64,000 nt of DNA from Halomonas halmophila (GTDB lineage Bacteria > Pseudomonadota > Gammaproteobacteria > Pseudomonadales > Halomonadaceae): positions 62,001 to 126,000 of the forward strand of contig NZ_BJOC01000011.1 of assembly GCF_006540005.1 (NCBI RefSeq). Direction: 5' to 3'. The notes under the pieces are model-generated. The model made no database searches and was not told the origin of the DNA. It saw nothing but the letters and a program-made list of their open reading frames with translations. The translations under genes were made by a program, and so were the position numbers. Numbering within the stretch: the stretch's first letter is position 1; every line of letters starts with the position of its first letter. Below, piece after piece: positions 53,646-64,000 of this stretch.

Positions 53646-54023
53646 GTGAATAGCAAACGACCCGTAAATCTGGATCTGTCCACGATACAGTTTCCACTCC
53701 CCGCCTTGACGTCCATTGTGCATCGCATTACCGGCGTCATTCTCTTCATTGGACTGATTTTTGGCTTCTGGGCGCTGGATGCGTCGCTTTCGTCGCCCGA
53801 AGGTTTCGCCAGCGTGAAGGACGCACTGGCGACCAACTTCCTGGCGAAGCTGATTGCCTGGGGCTTGCTGTCGGCACTGGCATTCCACTTTGTGGCCGGC
53901 ATCAAGCACCTTCTGATGGATATCGACATCGGCGTGACGCTGGAAGGTGGCGTCAAGAAAGCGCAGATCACCGTCGTGGTGAGTGCGCTCCTGATCATTC
54001 TGGCGGGAGTCTGGGTATGGTAA
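53646..54023 (+). CDS. sdhC: Succinate dehydrogenase cytochrome b556 subunit
   Basis: A membrane anchor of complex II, 125 residues with three transmembrane helices. The start RPVNLDLSTIQFPLPALTSIVHRITG closely follows the E. coli SdhC N-terminus. The Ser and Arg near the quinone site are in SIVHRITG, and the haem b ligand His in LAFHFVAGIKHLLMD. I chose GTG 53646 because it aligns with the family start; the upstream open frame is unrelated. The ribosome site is weak. It overlaps sdhD by 7 bases. Confidence 0.92.
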   Translation: MNSKRPVNLDLSTIQFPLPALTSIVHRITGVILFIGLIFGFWALDASLSSPEGFASVKDALATNFLAKLIAWGLLSALAFHFVAGIKHLLMDIDIGVTLEGGVKKAQITVVVSALLIILAGVWVW

Positions 54024-54364
54024 CCAATATCACTAACCTTGGGCGCAGTGGGCTTTCCGACTGGCTTCTCCAGAGAGCCTCGGCCATCGTGCTGGCGCTG
54101 TACTCTCTGTTTCTCGTCGGCTATCTGCTGTTTTCCCCCGGGCTGGATTACGCCGCCTGGAGCGGCCTGTTCGCCCAGACCTGGATGCGCATCTTCTCGC
54201 TGCTGGCCTTCGTGTCACTCGCCGCGCATGCCTGGGTCGGCCTGTGGACCGTGACCACCGACTACATCAAGCCGACCGGCATTCGTGTCGCCGCCCAGTC
54301 CATCATCATCCTGGCCATCTTCGTGTTTCTGGTCTGGGGCATCCAAGTTCTGTGGGGAGCCTGA
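54017..54364 (+). CDS. sdhD: Succinate dehydrogenase membrane anchor subunit
   Basis: The second membrane anchor of complex II, 115 residues with three helices. Conserved SDWLLQRASAIVLALYSLF and the helix-two/three region AAHAWVGLWTVTTDYIKPTG contain the haem-ligand His and the quinone-site Asp-Tyr pair typical of SdhD. It overlaps sdhC and is followed by sdhA after 3 bases. Confidence 0.94.
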   Translation: MVTNITNLGRSGLSDWLLQRASAIVLALYSLFLVGYLLFSPGLDYAAWSGLFAQTWMRIFSLLAFVSLAAHAWVGLWTVTTDYIKPTGIRVAAQSIIILAIFVFLVWGIQVLWGA

Positions 54365-54367
54365 TTC

Positions 54368-56140
54368 ATGTCCAACATGCGTAGTTTGACATTCGACGCC
54401 ATCATCATCGGCGGCGGTGGTTCCGGCATGCGTGCCGCACTGGAACTCGCCAAGTCCGGCAAGAAGACCGCCGTGCTGACCAAGGTGTTCCCGACCCGCT
54501 CGCACACCGTGTCGGCCCAGGGCGGCATTACCTGTGCCATCGCCTCCTCCGACCCGGACGATGACTGGCGCTGGCACATGTACGACACCGTCAAGGGCGG
54601 CGACTACATCACTGACCAGGAAGCCGCGGAGTACATGTGCTCCGAAGGACCCAAGGCGGTCTTCGAGCTCGAACACATGGGGCTGCCGTTCTCGCGTTTC
54701 GACAATGGACGCATCTACCAGCGCCCCTTCGGCGGTCAGTCCAAGGACTTTGGCAAGGGCGGCCAGGCGGCGCGCACCTGTGCGGCGGCCGACCGTACCG
54801 GCCATGCCCTGCTGCATACGCTTTATCAGAACAACCTGAAAAACAACACCACCTTCCTCAATGAGTGGTACGCCGTCGACCTGGTCAAGAATGCCAACGG
54901 CGACGTGGTGGGCTGTATCGCCATGGATATCGAGACCGGCGAACTGGTCCACGTCAAGTCCAAGGCGACCGTGCTGGCAACCGGTGGTTCGGGACGTATC
55001 TATTCGTCCACGACCAATGCCCTGATCAATACCGGCGACGGTATCGGTATGGCGCTGCGTGCCGGCATTCCCATGCAGGACATGGAAATGTGGCAGTTCC
55101 ATCCGACCGGCATCTACGGCGCCGGCGTGCTGGTGACCGAAGGCTGTCGTGGTGAAGGTGGCTACCTGGTCAACAAGGATGGCGAGCGCTTCATGGAGCG
55201 CTATGCACCCAACGCCAAGGACCTGGCCGGCCGCGACGTGGTCGCGCGCTCCATGGTCCTGGAAATCCTCGAGGGCCGCGGCTGCGGCGAGAACGGCGAC
55301 CACGTCTATCTCAAGCTCGACCACCTGGGCGAGGAAGTGCTGGGCAAGCGTCTACCGGGGATCGTCGAGCTGGCCAAGACCTTCGCCCATGTGGATCCGG
55401 CCAAGGAGCCGATCCCGGTGGTGCCGACCTGCCACTACATGATGGGCGGCGTGGCCACCAATGTGCATGGCCAGGCCATTGCCCAGGATGGCGACGGCAA
55501 CGACCAGATCGTCAACGGCCTGTATGCCGTCGGCGAAGCGGCCTGTGTCTCCGTCCACGGTGCCAATCGCCTGGGCGGCAACTCGCTGCTCGACCTGGTG
55601 GTGTTCGGCCGGGCCGCCGGCATGTTCATCGAGCAGGCGCTCAACGAGGGAGTCGACTACCTCGAGGCGAGTGAGGACGACATCGATACCGCCATGCGTC
55701 GCGTCAATCGCTGGAACGAGTCCGAAGGCGGCGAGAGCGTACCCGAGCTCAAGCGGGCGCTGCAGGAAATCATGCAGAGCGACTTCGGTGTCTTCCGTGA
55801 GGAAGACAACATGCAGAAAGGCGTGCAGCAGCTGGCAGAACTCCGCGAGCGCATTGCCAATGCCTATCTGCCGGACAAGTCCAATGCCTTCAACACGGCA
55901 CGCGTCGAAGCCCTGGAGCTGGACAATCTGATGGAAGTGGCCGAGGCCACGGCGATTGCGGCACTCGAACGCAAGGAGAGCCGCGGCGCCCACTCGCGCT
56001 ATGACTATCCGGATCGCGACGACGCCAACTGGCTGAAACACTCGATGTACTTCCCGTTGGAGAAGCGTCTGGGGCAGCGCGATGTCAACTTCGCGCCCAA
56101 GACCGTCGACATGTTCGAGCCGAAAGTTCGTACCTACTAA
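54368..56140 (+). CDS. sdhA: Succinate dehydrogenase flavoprotein subunit
   Basis: The catalytic FAD subunit that oxidises succinate to fumarate, 590 residues (E. coli 588). It has the FAD-binding [16 protein letters not shown] and the covalent flavin His46 in [11 protein letters not shown]. Active-site elements are in [25 protein letters not shown] and [18 protein letters not shown], followed by the C-terminal capping domain. It lies 3 bases after sdhD and 11 before sdhB. Confidence 0.97.
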   Translation: MSNMRSLTFDAIIIGGGGSGMRAALELAKSGKKTAVLTKVFPTRSHTVSAQGGITCAIASSDPDDDWRWHMYDTVKGGDYITDQEAAEYMCSEGPKAVFELEHMGLPFSRFDNGRIYQRPFGGQSKDFGKGGQAARTCAAADRTGHALLHTLYQNNLKNNTTFLNEWYAVDLVKNANGDVVGCIAMDIETGELVHVKSKATVLATGGSGRIYSSTTNALINTGDGIGMALRAGIPMQDMEMWQFHPTGIYGAGVLVTEGCRGEGGYLVNKDGERFMERYAPNAKDLAGRDVVARSMVLEILEGRGCGENGDHVYLKLDHLGEEVLGKRLPGIVELAKTFAHVDPAKEPIPVVPTCHYMMGGVATNVHGQAIAQDGDGNDQIVNGLYAVGEAACVSVHGANRLGGNSLLDLVVFGRAAGMFIEQALNEGVDYLEASEDDIDTAMRRVNRWNESEGGESVPELKRALQEIMQSDFGVFREEDNMQKGVQQLAELRERIANAYLPDKSNAFNTARVEALELDNLMEVAEATAIAALERKESRGAHSRYDYPDRDDANWLKHSMYFPLEKRLGQRDVNFAPKTVDMFEPKVRTY

Positions 56141-56151
56141 GGGGAGTCACG

Positions 56152-56862
56152 ATGTCCATGCTTCAGGTATCTCTTTACCGCTACAATCCGGAAACCGACT
56201 CCGCCCCTTACATGGAGGAGTTTCAGATCGACACCCAGGACCGTGACATCATGGTGCTGGACGTTCTGCACATGGCCAAGGAGCAGGATAGCGGGCTGGC
56301 TTTCCGGCGCAGCTGCCGGGAGGGCGTCTGCGGCTCCGATGGCATGAACATGAACGGCAAGAACGGCCTGGCCTGCATCACGCCACTGTCCGAAGTGGTC
56401 AAGAAGGGCAAGCTGACACTGCGCCCGCTGCCGGGGCTGCCGGTCATTCGTGACCTCGTGGTCGACATGAGCCTGTTCTACAAGCAGTACGAGCGCATCC
56501 AGCCGTACCTGCAGAACGACAACCCCGAGCCGGCCATCGAACGGCTGCAGTCGCCGGAAGACCGCGACAAGCTGGACGGGCTCTATGAGTGCATTCTTTG
56601 TGCTTGCTGTTCAACGTCCTGCCCGTCATTCTGGTGGAACCCGGATAAGTTCGTCGGGCCGGCAGGGCTGTTGCAAGCCTATCGCTTCCTGGCCGATTCT
56701 CGTGATGAAGCCACTCAGGAGCGTTTGGCCGAGCTCGAGGATCCATTCAGCGTGTTTCGCTGCCGCGGCATCATGAACTGTGTGGCAGTCTGCCCCAAGG
56801 GGCTGAATCCGACGCGCGCGATTGGCAAGATCCGTGAAATGTTGCTGGCCAATGCCACTTAA
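56152..56862 (+). CDS. sdhB: Succinate dehydrogenase iron-sulfur subunit
   Basis: The electron-transfer subunit of complex II, 236 residues. The 2Fe-2S cluster ligands lie in CREGVCGSDGMNMNGKNGLAC. The 4Fe-4S and 3Fe-4S ligands are in CILCACCSTSCP and CRGIMNCVAVCPKGLNP. The quinone-site Trp is in SFWWNPDKF. It is last of the sdh genes; a strong hairpin separates it from sucA. Confidence 0.96.
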   Translation: MSMLQVSLYRYNPETDSAPYMEEFQIDTQDRDIMVLDVLHMAKEQDSGLAFRRSCREGVCGSDGMNMNGKNGLACITPLSEVVKKGKLTLRPLPGLPVIRDLVVDMSLFYKQYERIQPYLQNDNPEPAIERLQSPEDRDKLDGLYECILCACCSTSCPSFWWNPDKFVGPAGLLQAYRFLADSRDEATQERLAELEDPFSVFRCRGIMNCVAVCPKGLNPTRAIGKIREMLLANAT

Positions 56863-56941
56863 ATCGTGGCGACTGGCTTGTTATCATGCTCACCGGCCTT
56901 GAGCTGCGACGCATGGTCGCAGCCCTGACCCGGTGATTCGT

Positions 56942-56974
56942 CCGAAAGCCGGTGCCCAGTGCACCGGCTTTCGG
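56942..56974 (+). other. Perfect 14-bp hairpin between sdhB and sucA
   Basis: CCGAAAGCCGGTGC (56942-56955) pairs with GCACCGGCTTTCGG (56961-56974) over a 5-base loop. No U tract follows, so it is more likely an RNA-processing, stability or attenuation element than a full terminator. Confidence 0.6.
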
Positions 56975-57079
56975 CCATCGAAATCACGGGTGAGACCACC
57001 TTGGGTGGCCGCTAAAGATGTCGTATGGGATGAGCCGTGCGACGCTGATACCACCCCATCAGTGCAGGGTGACCGAGAG

Positions 57080-59911
57080 ATGCAACAAGGCATAATGGAG
57101 TTGATGTGGCGCTCCTCTCACGTAACGGGCAGCAACGTGCATTACGTGGAAGCGCTCTACGAGCAGTATCTGGATGATCCCACTACCGTCCCCGATGAAT
57201 GGCGAGAATACTTCGATACACTGCCAAGTCCCGATGGCAGCGCCACCCAGGACGTTCCGCTCGCCCCCACACGTGAACAGTTCTATCAACTGGGCCAGCA
57301 ACGCCGCACCGCCCAGGCAGCCTCGTCCGACACGGGCGAGAACAAGAAGCAGGTCAAGGTCCTGCAGCTGATCAACGCCTACCGCGTGCGCGGGCATCAA
57401 AAAGCCGATATCGACCCGCTGGGCCTGCGTAGCCCGACCCCGGTTCCCGACCTCGACCTTTCCTTCCATCAGTTGTCCAAGGCGGATCTCGATACCGAGT
57501 TCCAGACCGGTTCCTTCTTCATGGGCGCCGACAAGGCACCGCTGAAGGAGATCGTGGAGGCACTGCAGCAGACCTATTGCCGCAGTATCGGCTGTGAAAT
57601 CATGCATATCGTCGATACCGAAGAGAAACGCTGGCTACAGCAGCGCTTCGAGTCGGTTCGCAGTGCACCGAAGTTCAAAGAGGATGTGCGCAAGCATGTT
57701 CTGGAACGCCTGACCGCTGCCGAGGGCCTGGAGAGCTACCTGGCTTCCAAGTATCCGGGCACCAAGCGTTTCGGCCTGGAAGGCGGCGAATCCTTCATTC
57801 CCATGATGGACGAGCTGATCCAGCGCAGCGGTGGTTATGGCACCAAGGAAGTGGTGATCGGCATGGCCCACCGCGGCCGTCTCAATGTGCTGGTCAACAT
57901 CCTCGGCAAGAATCCTTCGGAGCTGATCGACGAGTTCGATGGCAAGCGTGTCGTCGAGCGTGGCTCGGGTGACGTCAAGTACCACCAGGGCTTCAGTTCC
58001 AATGTCATGACGCCGGGCGGCGAGGTTCACCTGGCGCTGTCCTTCAACCCGTCCCACCTGGAAATCGTCGCGCCCGTGGTCGAAGGCTCGGTTCGCGCCC
58101 GCCAGGATCGCCGGGATGATGACGAGGGTGGCAAGGTGCTGCCGATCAACGTCCATGGCGATGCGGCCTTTGCCGGTCAGGGCGTGGTCATGGAGACCTT
58201 CCAGATGTCGCAGACCCGTGCCTACAAGACGGGCGGCACGGTCCACATCGTGATCAACAACCAGGTGGGCTTCACGACTTCGCATCCGCTGGATTCGCGC
58301 TCCACCGAGTACTGCACCGATATCGCCAAGATGGTTCAGTCGCCGATCTTCCACGTCAATGGTGATGATCCGGACGCCGTCCATCATGCGACTCAGGTGG
58401 CACTCGACTATCGCCAGCAGTTCAAGAAGGACGTGGTCATCGATCTGGTCTGCTATCGGCGCCGCGGCCACAACGAGGCCGATGAGCCGTCCGGCACCCA
58501 GCCGATGATGTATCGCAAGATCAAGGAGCATGCCTCGTCGCGTGCTGTCTATGCCAAGCGCCTGGTCAGTGAAGGGTTGCTGACCGAGGACGAAGCCAAG
58601 GCCATGGTCGACACCTATCGCGATGACCTGGTGGCCGGCAACCATGTGGCCAATGCGCTGGTGCAGGAGCCGAATAGCGAGCTGTTCGTCGACTGGAAGC
58701 CCTATCTCGGTCACGAGTGGTCAGGCTATACCGACACCAGTGTCGACATGAAGCGCCTGCAGCACCTGGCCGCGCGGATGTGCACCATTCCCGATGGTGT
58801 CTCCGTTCAGCGTCAGGTCAGCAAGATCTATGATGACCGTCGCAAGATGCAGGCGGGAGGCATGCCGACCAACTGGGGCTTTGCCGAGACGCTGGCCTAC
58901 GCCACCCTGCTTGACGAAGGGCATCCGGTGCGTCTGACCGGTCAGGACAGCGGTCGGGGCACCTTCTCGCACCGTCATGCGGTGGTCCACAATCAGAATG
59001 ACGGCAGCACCTATGTGCCCTTGCAGCACCTGACCAAGGATCAGCCGGACTTCACCATCCACGACTCCTTCCTGTCGGAGGAAGCCGTGCTGGCCTTCGA
59101 GTATGGGTACTCGACGACGGCGCCCAATGATCTGGTGGTCTGGGAAGCCCAGTTCGGTGACTTCTTCAACGGCGCCCAGGTCGTGGTCGACCAGTTCATC
59201 TCTTCCGGCGAGACCAAGTGGGAGCGGCTGTGTGGACTCACCATGCTGCTGCCGCATGGGTATGAAGGCCAGGGCCCCGAGCACTCCTCGGCACGTCTGG
59301 AACGCTTCCTGCAACTCTGTGCCGAGCACAACATGCAGGTATGCGTGCCCACCACGCCGGCACAGATCTTCCATCTGCTGCGCCGCCAGGTGATCCGCAA
59401 GCTGCGCAAGCCGCTGATCGTGATGTCACCCAAGAGCCTGCTGCGTCACAAGGACGCTACCTCCGACCTCGAACAGCTGGCTCACGGGCACTTCCAGATG
59501 GTCGTGCCCGATCAGGGCAAGCGCGATGCCGAGAAAGTCGAGCGAATCGTCCTGTGTGCCGGCAAGGTCTATTATGACCTGGCCAACTGGCGCGAAGAAA
59601 ACGCACGCGATGACGTGGCCATTCTGCGTCTCGAGCAGCTCTATCCATTCCCGGAAGAGGAGCTCTACCAGGCCATCAAGGATTACGCCAATGTCACCGA
59701 TGTGGTGTGGTGTCAGGAAGAGCCGCTCAACCAGGGCGCCTGGTATCCCAGTCAGCATCACATGCGGATCGCCATCGAGCGTCTCAAGTCGGGCCTGGGT
59801 GGCCGACTGAAGTTTGCCGGCCGCCCGGCCTCTGCTGCTCCGGCAGCGGGCTACATGTCCGTGCATACAGAACAGCAACGCCAGTTGGTGGACGACGCCT
59901 TCAATCTGTAA
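57080..59911 (+). CDS. sucA: 2-oxoglutarate dehydrogenase E1 component
   Basis: The thiamine-diphosphate-dependent E1 that decarboxylates 2-oxoglutarate, 943 residues (E. coli 933). Clear signatures are an E2-binding N-terminus ([25 protein letters not shown]), the active-site [13 protein letters not shown], the Th[16 protein letters not shown] with NNQVGFTTS, and [24 protein letters not shown] region in the C-terminal half. I chose ATG 57080, since [10 protein letters not shown] aligns with the E. coli start; ATG 57095 has a slightly better ribosome site. Confidence 0.95.
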   Translation: MQQGIMELMWRSSHVTGSNVHYVEALYEQYLDDPTTVPDEWREYFDTLPSPDGSATQDVPLAPTREQFYQLGQQRRTAQAASSDTGENKKQVKVLQLINAYRVRGHQKADIDPLGLRSPTPVPDLDLSFHQLSKADLDTEFQTGSFFMGADKAPLKEIVEALQQTYCRSIGCEIMHIVDTEEKRWLQQRFESVRSAPKFKEDVRKHVLERLTAAEGLESYLASKYPGTKRFGLEGGESFIPMMDELIQRSGGYGTKEVVIGMAHRGRLNVLVNILGKNPSELIDEFDGKRVVERGSGDVKYHQGFSSNVMTPGGEVHLALSFNPSHLEIVAPVVEGSVRARQDRRDDDEGGKVLPINVHGDAAFAGQGVVMETFQMSQTRAYKTGGTVHIVINNQVGFTTSHPLDSRSTEYCTDIAKMVQSPIFHVNGDDPDAVHHATQVALDYRQQFKKDVVIDLVCYRRRGHNEADEPSGTQPMMYRKIKEHASSRAVYAKRLVSEGLLTEDEAKAMVDTYRDDLVAGNHVANALVQEPNSELFVDWKPYLGHEWSGYTDTSVDMKRLQHLAARMCTIPDGVSVQRQVSKIYDDRRKMQAGGMPTNWGFAETLAYATLLDEGHPVRLTGQDSGRGTFSHRHAVVHNQNDGSTYVPLQHLTKDQPDFTIHDSFLSEEAVLAFEYGYSTTAPNDLVVWEAQFGDFFNGAQVVVDQFISSGETKWERLCGLTMLLPHGYEGQGPEHSSARLERFLQLCAEHNMQVCVPTTPAQIFHLLRRQVIRKLRKPLIVMSPKSLLRHKDATSDLEQLAHGHFQMVVPDQGKRDAEKVERIVLCAGKVYYDLANWREENARDDVAILRLEQLYPFPEEELYQAIKDYANVTDVVWCQEEPLNQGAWYPSQHHMRIAIERLKSGLGGRLKFAGRPASAAPAAGYMSVHTEQQRQLVDDAFNL

Positions 59912-59951
59912 GGCCGACCACCGGGACGAGAGAGAATATAAGGGAAATACC

Positions 59952-61544
59952 ATGGCTACCGAGATCAAGGCACCAACCTTTCCGGAATCCGTTGCTGAAG
60001 GCAGCGTGGCAGCGTGGCACAAGAAGCCCGGCGACAGCGTCGAGCGCGATGAACTACTGGTCGAGATCGAGACCGACAAGGTCGTGCTCGAGGTCGTGGC
60101 CACGGAAGCCGGCACCCTGGCCGAAGTGACAGCCGAAGAAGGTGACACCGTCGAGTCCGAGCAGGTACTGGGACGCCTGGGTGAAGCCGCCGCATCCGGT
60201 GACGGTGAAGGCGAGTCGAAGGGCGACGACTCGGCCAAGGCCGAGAGCAAAGCTGACGACGCAGGCGACGACGGCGCTGAAGCCAAGCCGGCCGCCGGCG
60301 GTGCTCAGCATGACGTCAAGGCCCCGACCTTCCCGGAATCCATCCAGGAAGGCACCGTGGCCAGCTGGAACAAGCAGGTCGGCGAGGCGGTCAAGCGCGA
60401 CGAGGTGCTGGCCGAGATCGAGACCGACAAGGTCGTCCTCGAAGTGGTCGCGCCGGCGGATGGTGCGCTCAGCGAGATCAAGGCCGAAGAGGGCAGCCAG
60501 GTCGAGTCGGAGGCCGTGCTGGCCGTCTTTGCCGAAGGCGCCGGCGGTGAGGATGCGCCCAGCGAGGACAGCGGCAAGGCAGCGCAAGCCGACCAGGCCG
60601 GCGGTGATGACAAGGACGAAAAGGTCGGCGACAAGATCCTCGCCCCGGCGGCGCGCAAGCTGGTCGCTGAGCATGACCTGGACGCCAACAAGATCGAGGG
60701 CACCGGCAAGGGTGGTCGCGTGCTCAAGGAGGACGTTCAGAAGGCCGTCAAGGATGGCTCGGCCAAGAAATCCGCCAAATCCGACCAGCCCGCCGGTGAT
60801 GGCGCCAAGGCAGCCGCCGCGGCGGCACCGGCTGTGGAAGGCGAGCGTCCCGAGAAGCGTGTCCCCATGACGCGCCTGCGCCGGACCATCGCCAAGCGTC
60901 TGGTCGAGGCCCAGCAGACGGCCGCCATGCTGACCACCTACAACGAGGTGGACATGGGGGCAGTCATGGACCTGCGTGCCCAGTACAAGGACACCTTCCT
61001 CAAGGCGCACGACACCAAGCTCGGTTTCATGGGCTTCTTCGTCAAGGCGGCTTCCGAGGCGCTGAAGCGCTTCCCGGACGTCAATGCGTCCATCGACGGT
61101 TCCGACATCGTCTATCACGGCTATCAGGACATCGGCGTTGCGGTTTCCACCGACCGCGGGCTGGTGGTGCCGGTCCTGCGCGACACCGACAGCATGAAGA
61201 TTGCCGATGTCGAGAAGGGCATCGTCGACTTCGGCAAGCGGGCGCGTGACGGCAAGCTGGGCATCGACGAGATGCAGGGTGGCACCTTCACCATCACCAA
61301 TGGCGGCATCTTCGGTTCGCTGCTGTCGACGCCGATCCTCAACCCACCGCAAACCGCGATCCTGGGCATGCACAAGATTCAGGAACGTCCCATGGCGGTG
61401 AACGGCAAGGTCGAGGTGCGCCCCATGATGTACCTGGCCGTGTCATACGATCACCGCATGATCGATGGCAAGGACGCGGTACAATTCCTGGTGACCATCA
61501 AGGAACTGCTCGAGGATCCGGCGCGTCTGCTGTTGGATGTCTGA
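59952..61544 (+). CDS. sucB: Dihydrolipoyl succinyltransferase (2-OGDH E2) with two lipoyl domains
   Basis: The E2 core that transfers succinyl to CoA, 530 residues, longer than E. coli SucB (405). It has two near-identical lipoyl domains with lipoyl lysines in [11 protein letters not shown] (Lys43 and Lys160), joined by linkers rich in Ala, Asp and Glu. Then come an E1/E3-binding domain of about residues 228-265 ([27 protein letters not shown]) and the catalytic domain, ending in DHRMIDGKD with catalytic His501. The second lipoyl copy is the unusual feature compared with E. coli. GGGAAATACC precedes ATG 59952. Confidence 0.95.
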   Translation: MATEIKAPTFPESVAEGSVAAWHKKPGDSVERDELLVEIETDKVVLEVVATEAGTLAEVTAEEGDTVESEQVLGRLGEAAASGDGEGESKGDDSAKAESKADDAGDDGAEAKPAAGGAQHDVKAPTFPESIQEGTVASWNKQVGEAVKRDEVLAEIETDKVVLEVVAPADGALSEIKAEEGSQVESEAVLAVFAEGAGGEDAPSEDSGKAAQADQAGGDDKDEKVGDKILAPAARKLVAEHDLDANKIEGTGKGGRVLKEDVQKAVKDGSAKKSAKSDQPAGDGAKAAAAAAPAVEGERPEKRVPMTRLRRTIAKRLVEAQQTAAMLTTYNEVDMGAVMDLRAQYKDTFLKAHDTKLGFMGFFVKAASEALKRFPDVNASIDGSDIVYHGYQDIGVAVSTDRGLVVPVLRDTDSMKIADVEKGIVDFGKRARDGKLGIDEMQGGTFTITNGGIFGSLLSTPILNPPQTAILGMHKIQERPMAVNGKVEVRPMMYLAVSYDHRMIDGKDAVQFLVTIKELLEDPARLLLDV

Positions 61545-61556
61545 GCCGCGGGATAA

Positions 61557-63032
<1,476 letters not shown>

Positions 63033-63040
63033 GACAATAA

Positions 63041-63136
63041 GCGCCACCTTCGGGTGGCGTGTCGCTTCCGGCCATGTATCGGAAGCGAACGGTGATGGTC
63101 CGGGCTCGATGCGTGCATCGAGTTTGCCGGGCCATC
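63041..63136 (+). other. Three tandem hairpins between lpd and sucC
   Basis: Hairpin 1: CGCCACC-TTCG-GGTGGCG (63042-63059). Hairpin 2: CGCTTCCG (63063-63070) with CGGAAGCG (63080-63087). Hairpin 3: a long structure with outer stem 63094-63103 / 63127-63136 (one G-U) and inner stem CTCGATGC / GCATCGAG (63105-63112, 63115-63122). Together they fill almost the whole 137-base gap. None has a T tract. Confidence 0.65.
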
Positions 63137-63169
63137 GTTCGAGTCACATGCAACCAATGGCATGAATCG

Positions 63170-64000
63170 ATGAACCTTCACGAGTATCAGAGCAAACAGC
63201 TGTTTGCCGATTACGGCCTGCCGGTGTCCAAGGGCTTTGCCGTTGACACCCCTGAGGAAGCAGCGGAAGCCTGCAAGAAAATCGGCGGTGACAAGTGGGT
63301 CGTCAAGGCCCAGGTCCATGCAGGCGGCCGCGGCAAGGCCGGTGGCGTCAAGCTGGTCAAGAGCCCGGAAGAGGCCAAGGATTTCGCCGAGCAGTGGCTG
63401 GGCAAGAGCCTGGTGACCTTCCAGACCGACGAGAACGGTCAGCCGGTAGCCAAGATTCTGGTCGAGAACTGCACCGATATCGCCGATGAGCTGTATCTGG
63501 GCGCAGTCGTCGACCGTGGCACCCAGCGGGTGGTCTTCATGGCCTCTACCGAAGGTGGTGTCGAGATCGAGAAGGTCGCCGAGGAGACGCCCGAGAAGAT
63601 CCTCAAGGCCGAAATCGACCCGCTGGTCGGCGCTCAGCCGTATCAGGCGCGTGAACTCGGCTTCAAGCTCGGCCTGTCCGGTGATCAGATCAAGCAGTTC
63701 ACCAAGATCTTCCTGGGGCTGTCCAAGCTGTTCCACGACAAGGATCTGGCACTGCTCGAGATCAACCCGCTGGTCATCACCGAGGAAGGCAATCTGCACT
63801 GCCTGGATGCCAAGGTGAACCTGGACGGCAATGCGCTCTATCGTCATCCGGACCTGCAGGCCATGCGCGACCCGTCTCAGGAAGACGAGCGCGAAGCCGA
63901 CGCGGCCAAGTGGGACCTGAACTACGTGGCCCTGGACGGCAACATCGGCTGCATGGTCAATGGCGCAGGCCTGGCCATGGGTACCATGGACATCATCAAG
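63170..64000 (+). CDS. sucC: Succinyl-CoA ligase beta subunit (5' part; runs off window)
   Basis: The beta subunit of succinyl-CoA synthetase. The first 277 residues are present and the frame is still open at 64000, so the end lies outside the window. The ATP-grasp N-terminus [22 protein letters not shown] is diagnostic. [18 protein letters not shown] binds nucleotide, and [29 protein letters not shown] carries the metal ligands of the family. No strong ribosome site precedes ATG 63170. sucD would be expected next. Confidence 0.95.
   Translation, partial: MNLHEYQSKQLFADYGLPVSKGFAVDTPEEAAEACKKIGGDKWVVKAQVHAGGRGKAGGVKLVKSPEEAKDFAEQWLGKSLVTFQTDENGQPVAKILVENCTDIADELYLGAVVDRGTQRVVFMASTEGGVEIEKVAEETPEKILKAEIDPLVGAQPYQARELGFKLGLSGDQIKQFTKIFLGLSKLFHDKDLALLEINPLVITEEGNLHCLDAKVNLDGNALYRHPDLQAMRDPSQEDEREADAAKWDLNYVALDGNIGCMVNGAGLAMGTMDIIK

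Noticed and set aside
56933..57079. Upstream extension of sucA by 49 codons
   Set aside because: The extension covers the strong hairpin at 56942-56974 and has no similarity to E1 proteins; [10 protein letters not shown] matches the family start.

Overview
The window looks like about 64 kb of chromosome from a high-GC gammaproteobacterium, most likely Halomonas or a close relative (Halomonadaceae). The evidence is the gltA / sdhCDAB-sucAB-lpd-sucC layout, a cytochrome bo3 oxidase operon, a glucosylglycerate (compatible-solute) cluster, acid-rich protein tails, and the high-GC codon use that gives long spurious antisense frames. It is mostly core metabolism. I see no prophage, insertion sequence or CRISPR array. 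The organism is inferred; no species can be named from the sequence alone.

Layout. Bases 1-300 hold the AT-richer 3' end of an unrecognised gene. Bases 517-8507 (minus strand) carry a complete nucleoside uptake and catabolism operon: Tsx-like outer-membrane channel, nupC, deoC, deoA, deoB, deoD, cdd, followed by a gamma-glutamylcyclotransferase-like gene and a dienelactone-hydrolase-like gene. A divergent deoR (8761-9483) faces it across two palindromes with the E. coli DeoR half-sites. Bases 9762-14638 are cyoABCDE. Then come a Yip1-type membrane protein and a class V aminotransferase-fold protein whose PLP lysine position reads glycine. Bases 16935-21023 are a glucosylglycerate module (phosphatase and synthase, with a convergent GH13 phosphorylase). 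It is preceded by what looks like a sigma-54 promoter with an NtrC-type site. A TPP-riboswitch-controlled tenA and opgGH (periplasmic glucans) follow.

Bases 25782-37701 are a mixed set: LpxL-type acyltransferase, small membrane protein, VOC protein, methyltransferase, MFS transporter, acyl-CoA dehydrogenase plus enoyl-CoA hydratase, MOSC protein, 2OG-Fe(II) oxygenase, two NUDIX hydrolases, a YqfO-type protein, a fructosamine-kinase family protein and a frameshifted alpha/beta hydrolase. Bases 37878-43904 encode a tripartite RND efflux system (TolC-like, AcrA-like, AcrB-like). A TetR/AcrR-type regulator lies at 44869-45489, and AcrR-like operators lie upstream of the efflux genes and of the regulator. 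Then come an M14-type deacylase, dusA, a small lipoprotein, gltX, tRNA-Ala(GGC) and tRNA-Glu(TTC), and a 560-base gene-free stretch with DnaA-box-like sites.

Bases 50920-64000 hold a 3-hydroxyisobutyrate-dehydrogenase-like gene, gltA, and the divergent TCA-cycle cluster sdhCDAB, sucA, sucB (with two lipoyl domains), lpd and the 5' part of sucC, which runs off the right edge. Strong hairpins sit between sdhB and sucA and between lpd and sucC. The most interesting leads are the putative nitrogen-controlled promoter of the glucosylglycerate genes, the lysine-less aminotransferase homologue, the dispersed hairpin-bearing repeats behind gpgS and gltX, and the DnaA-box-containing gene-free region.
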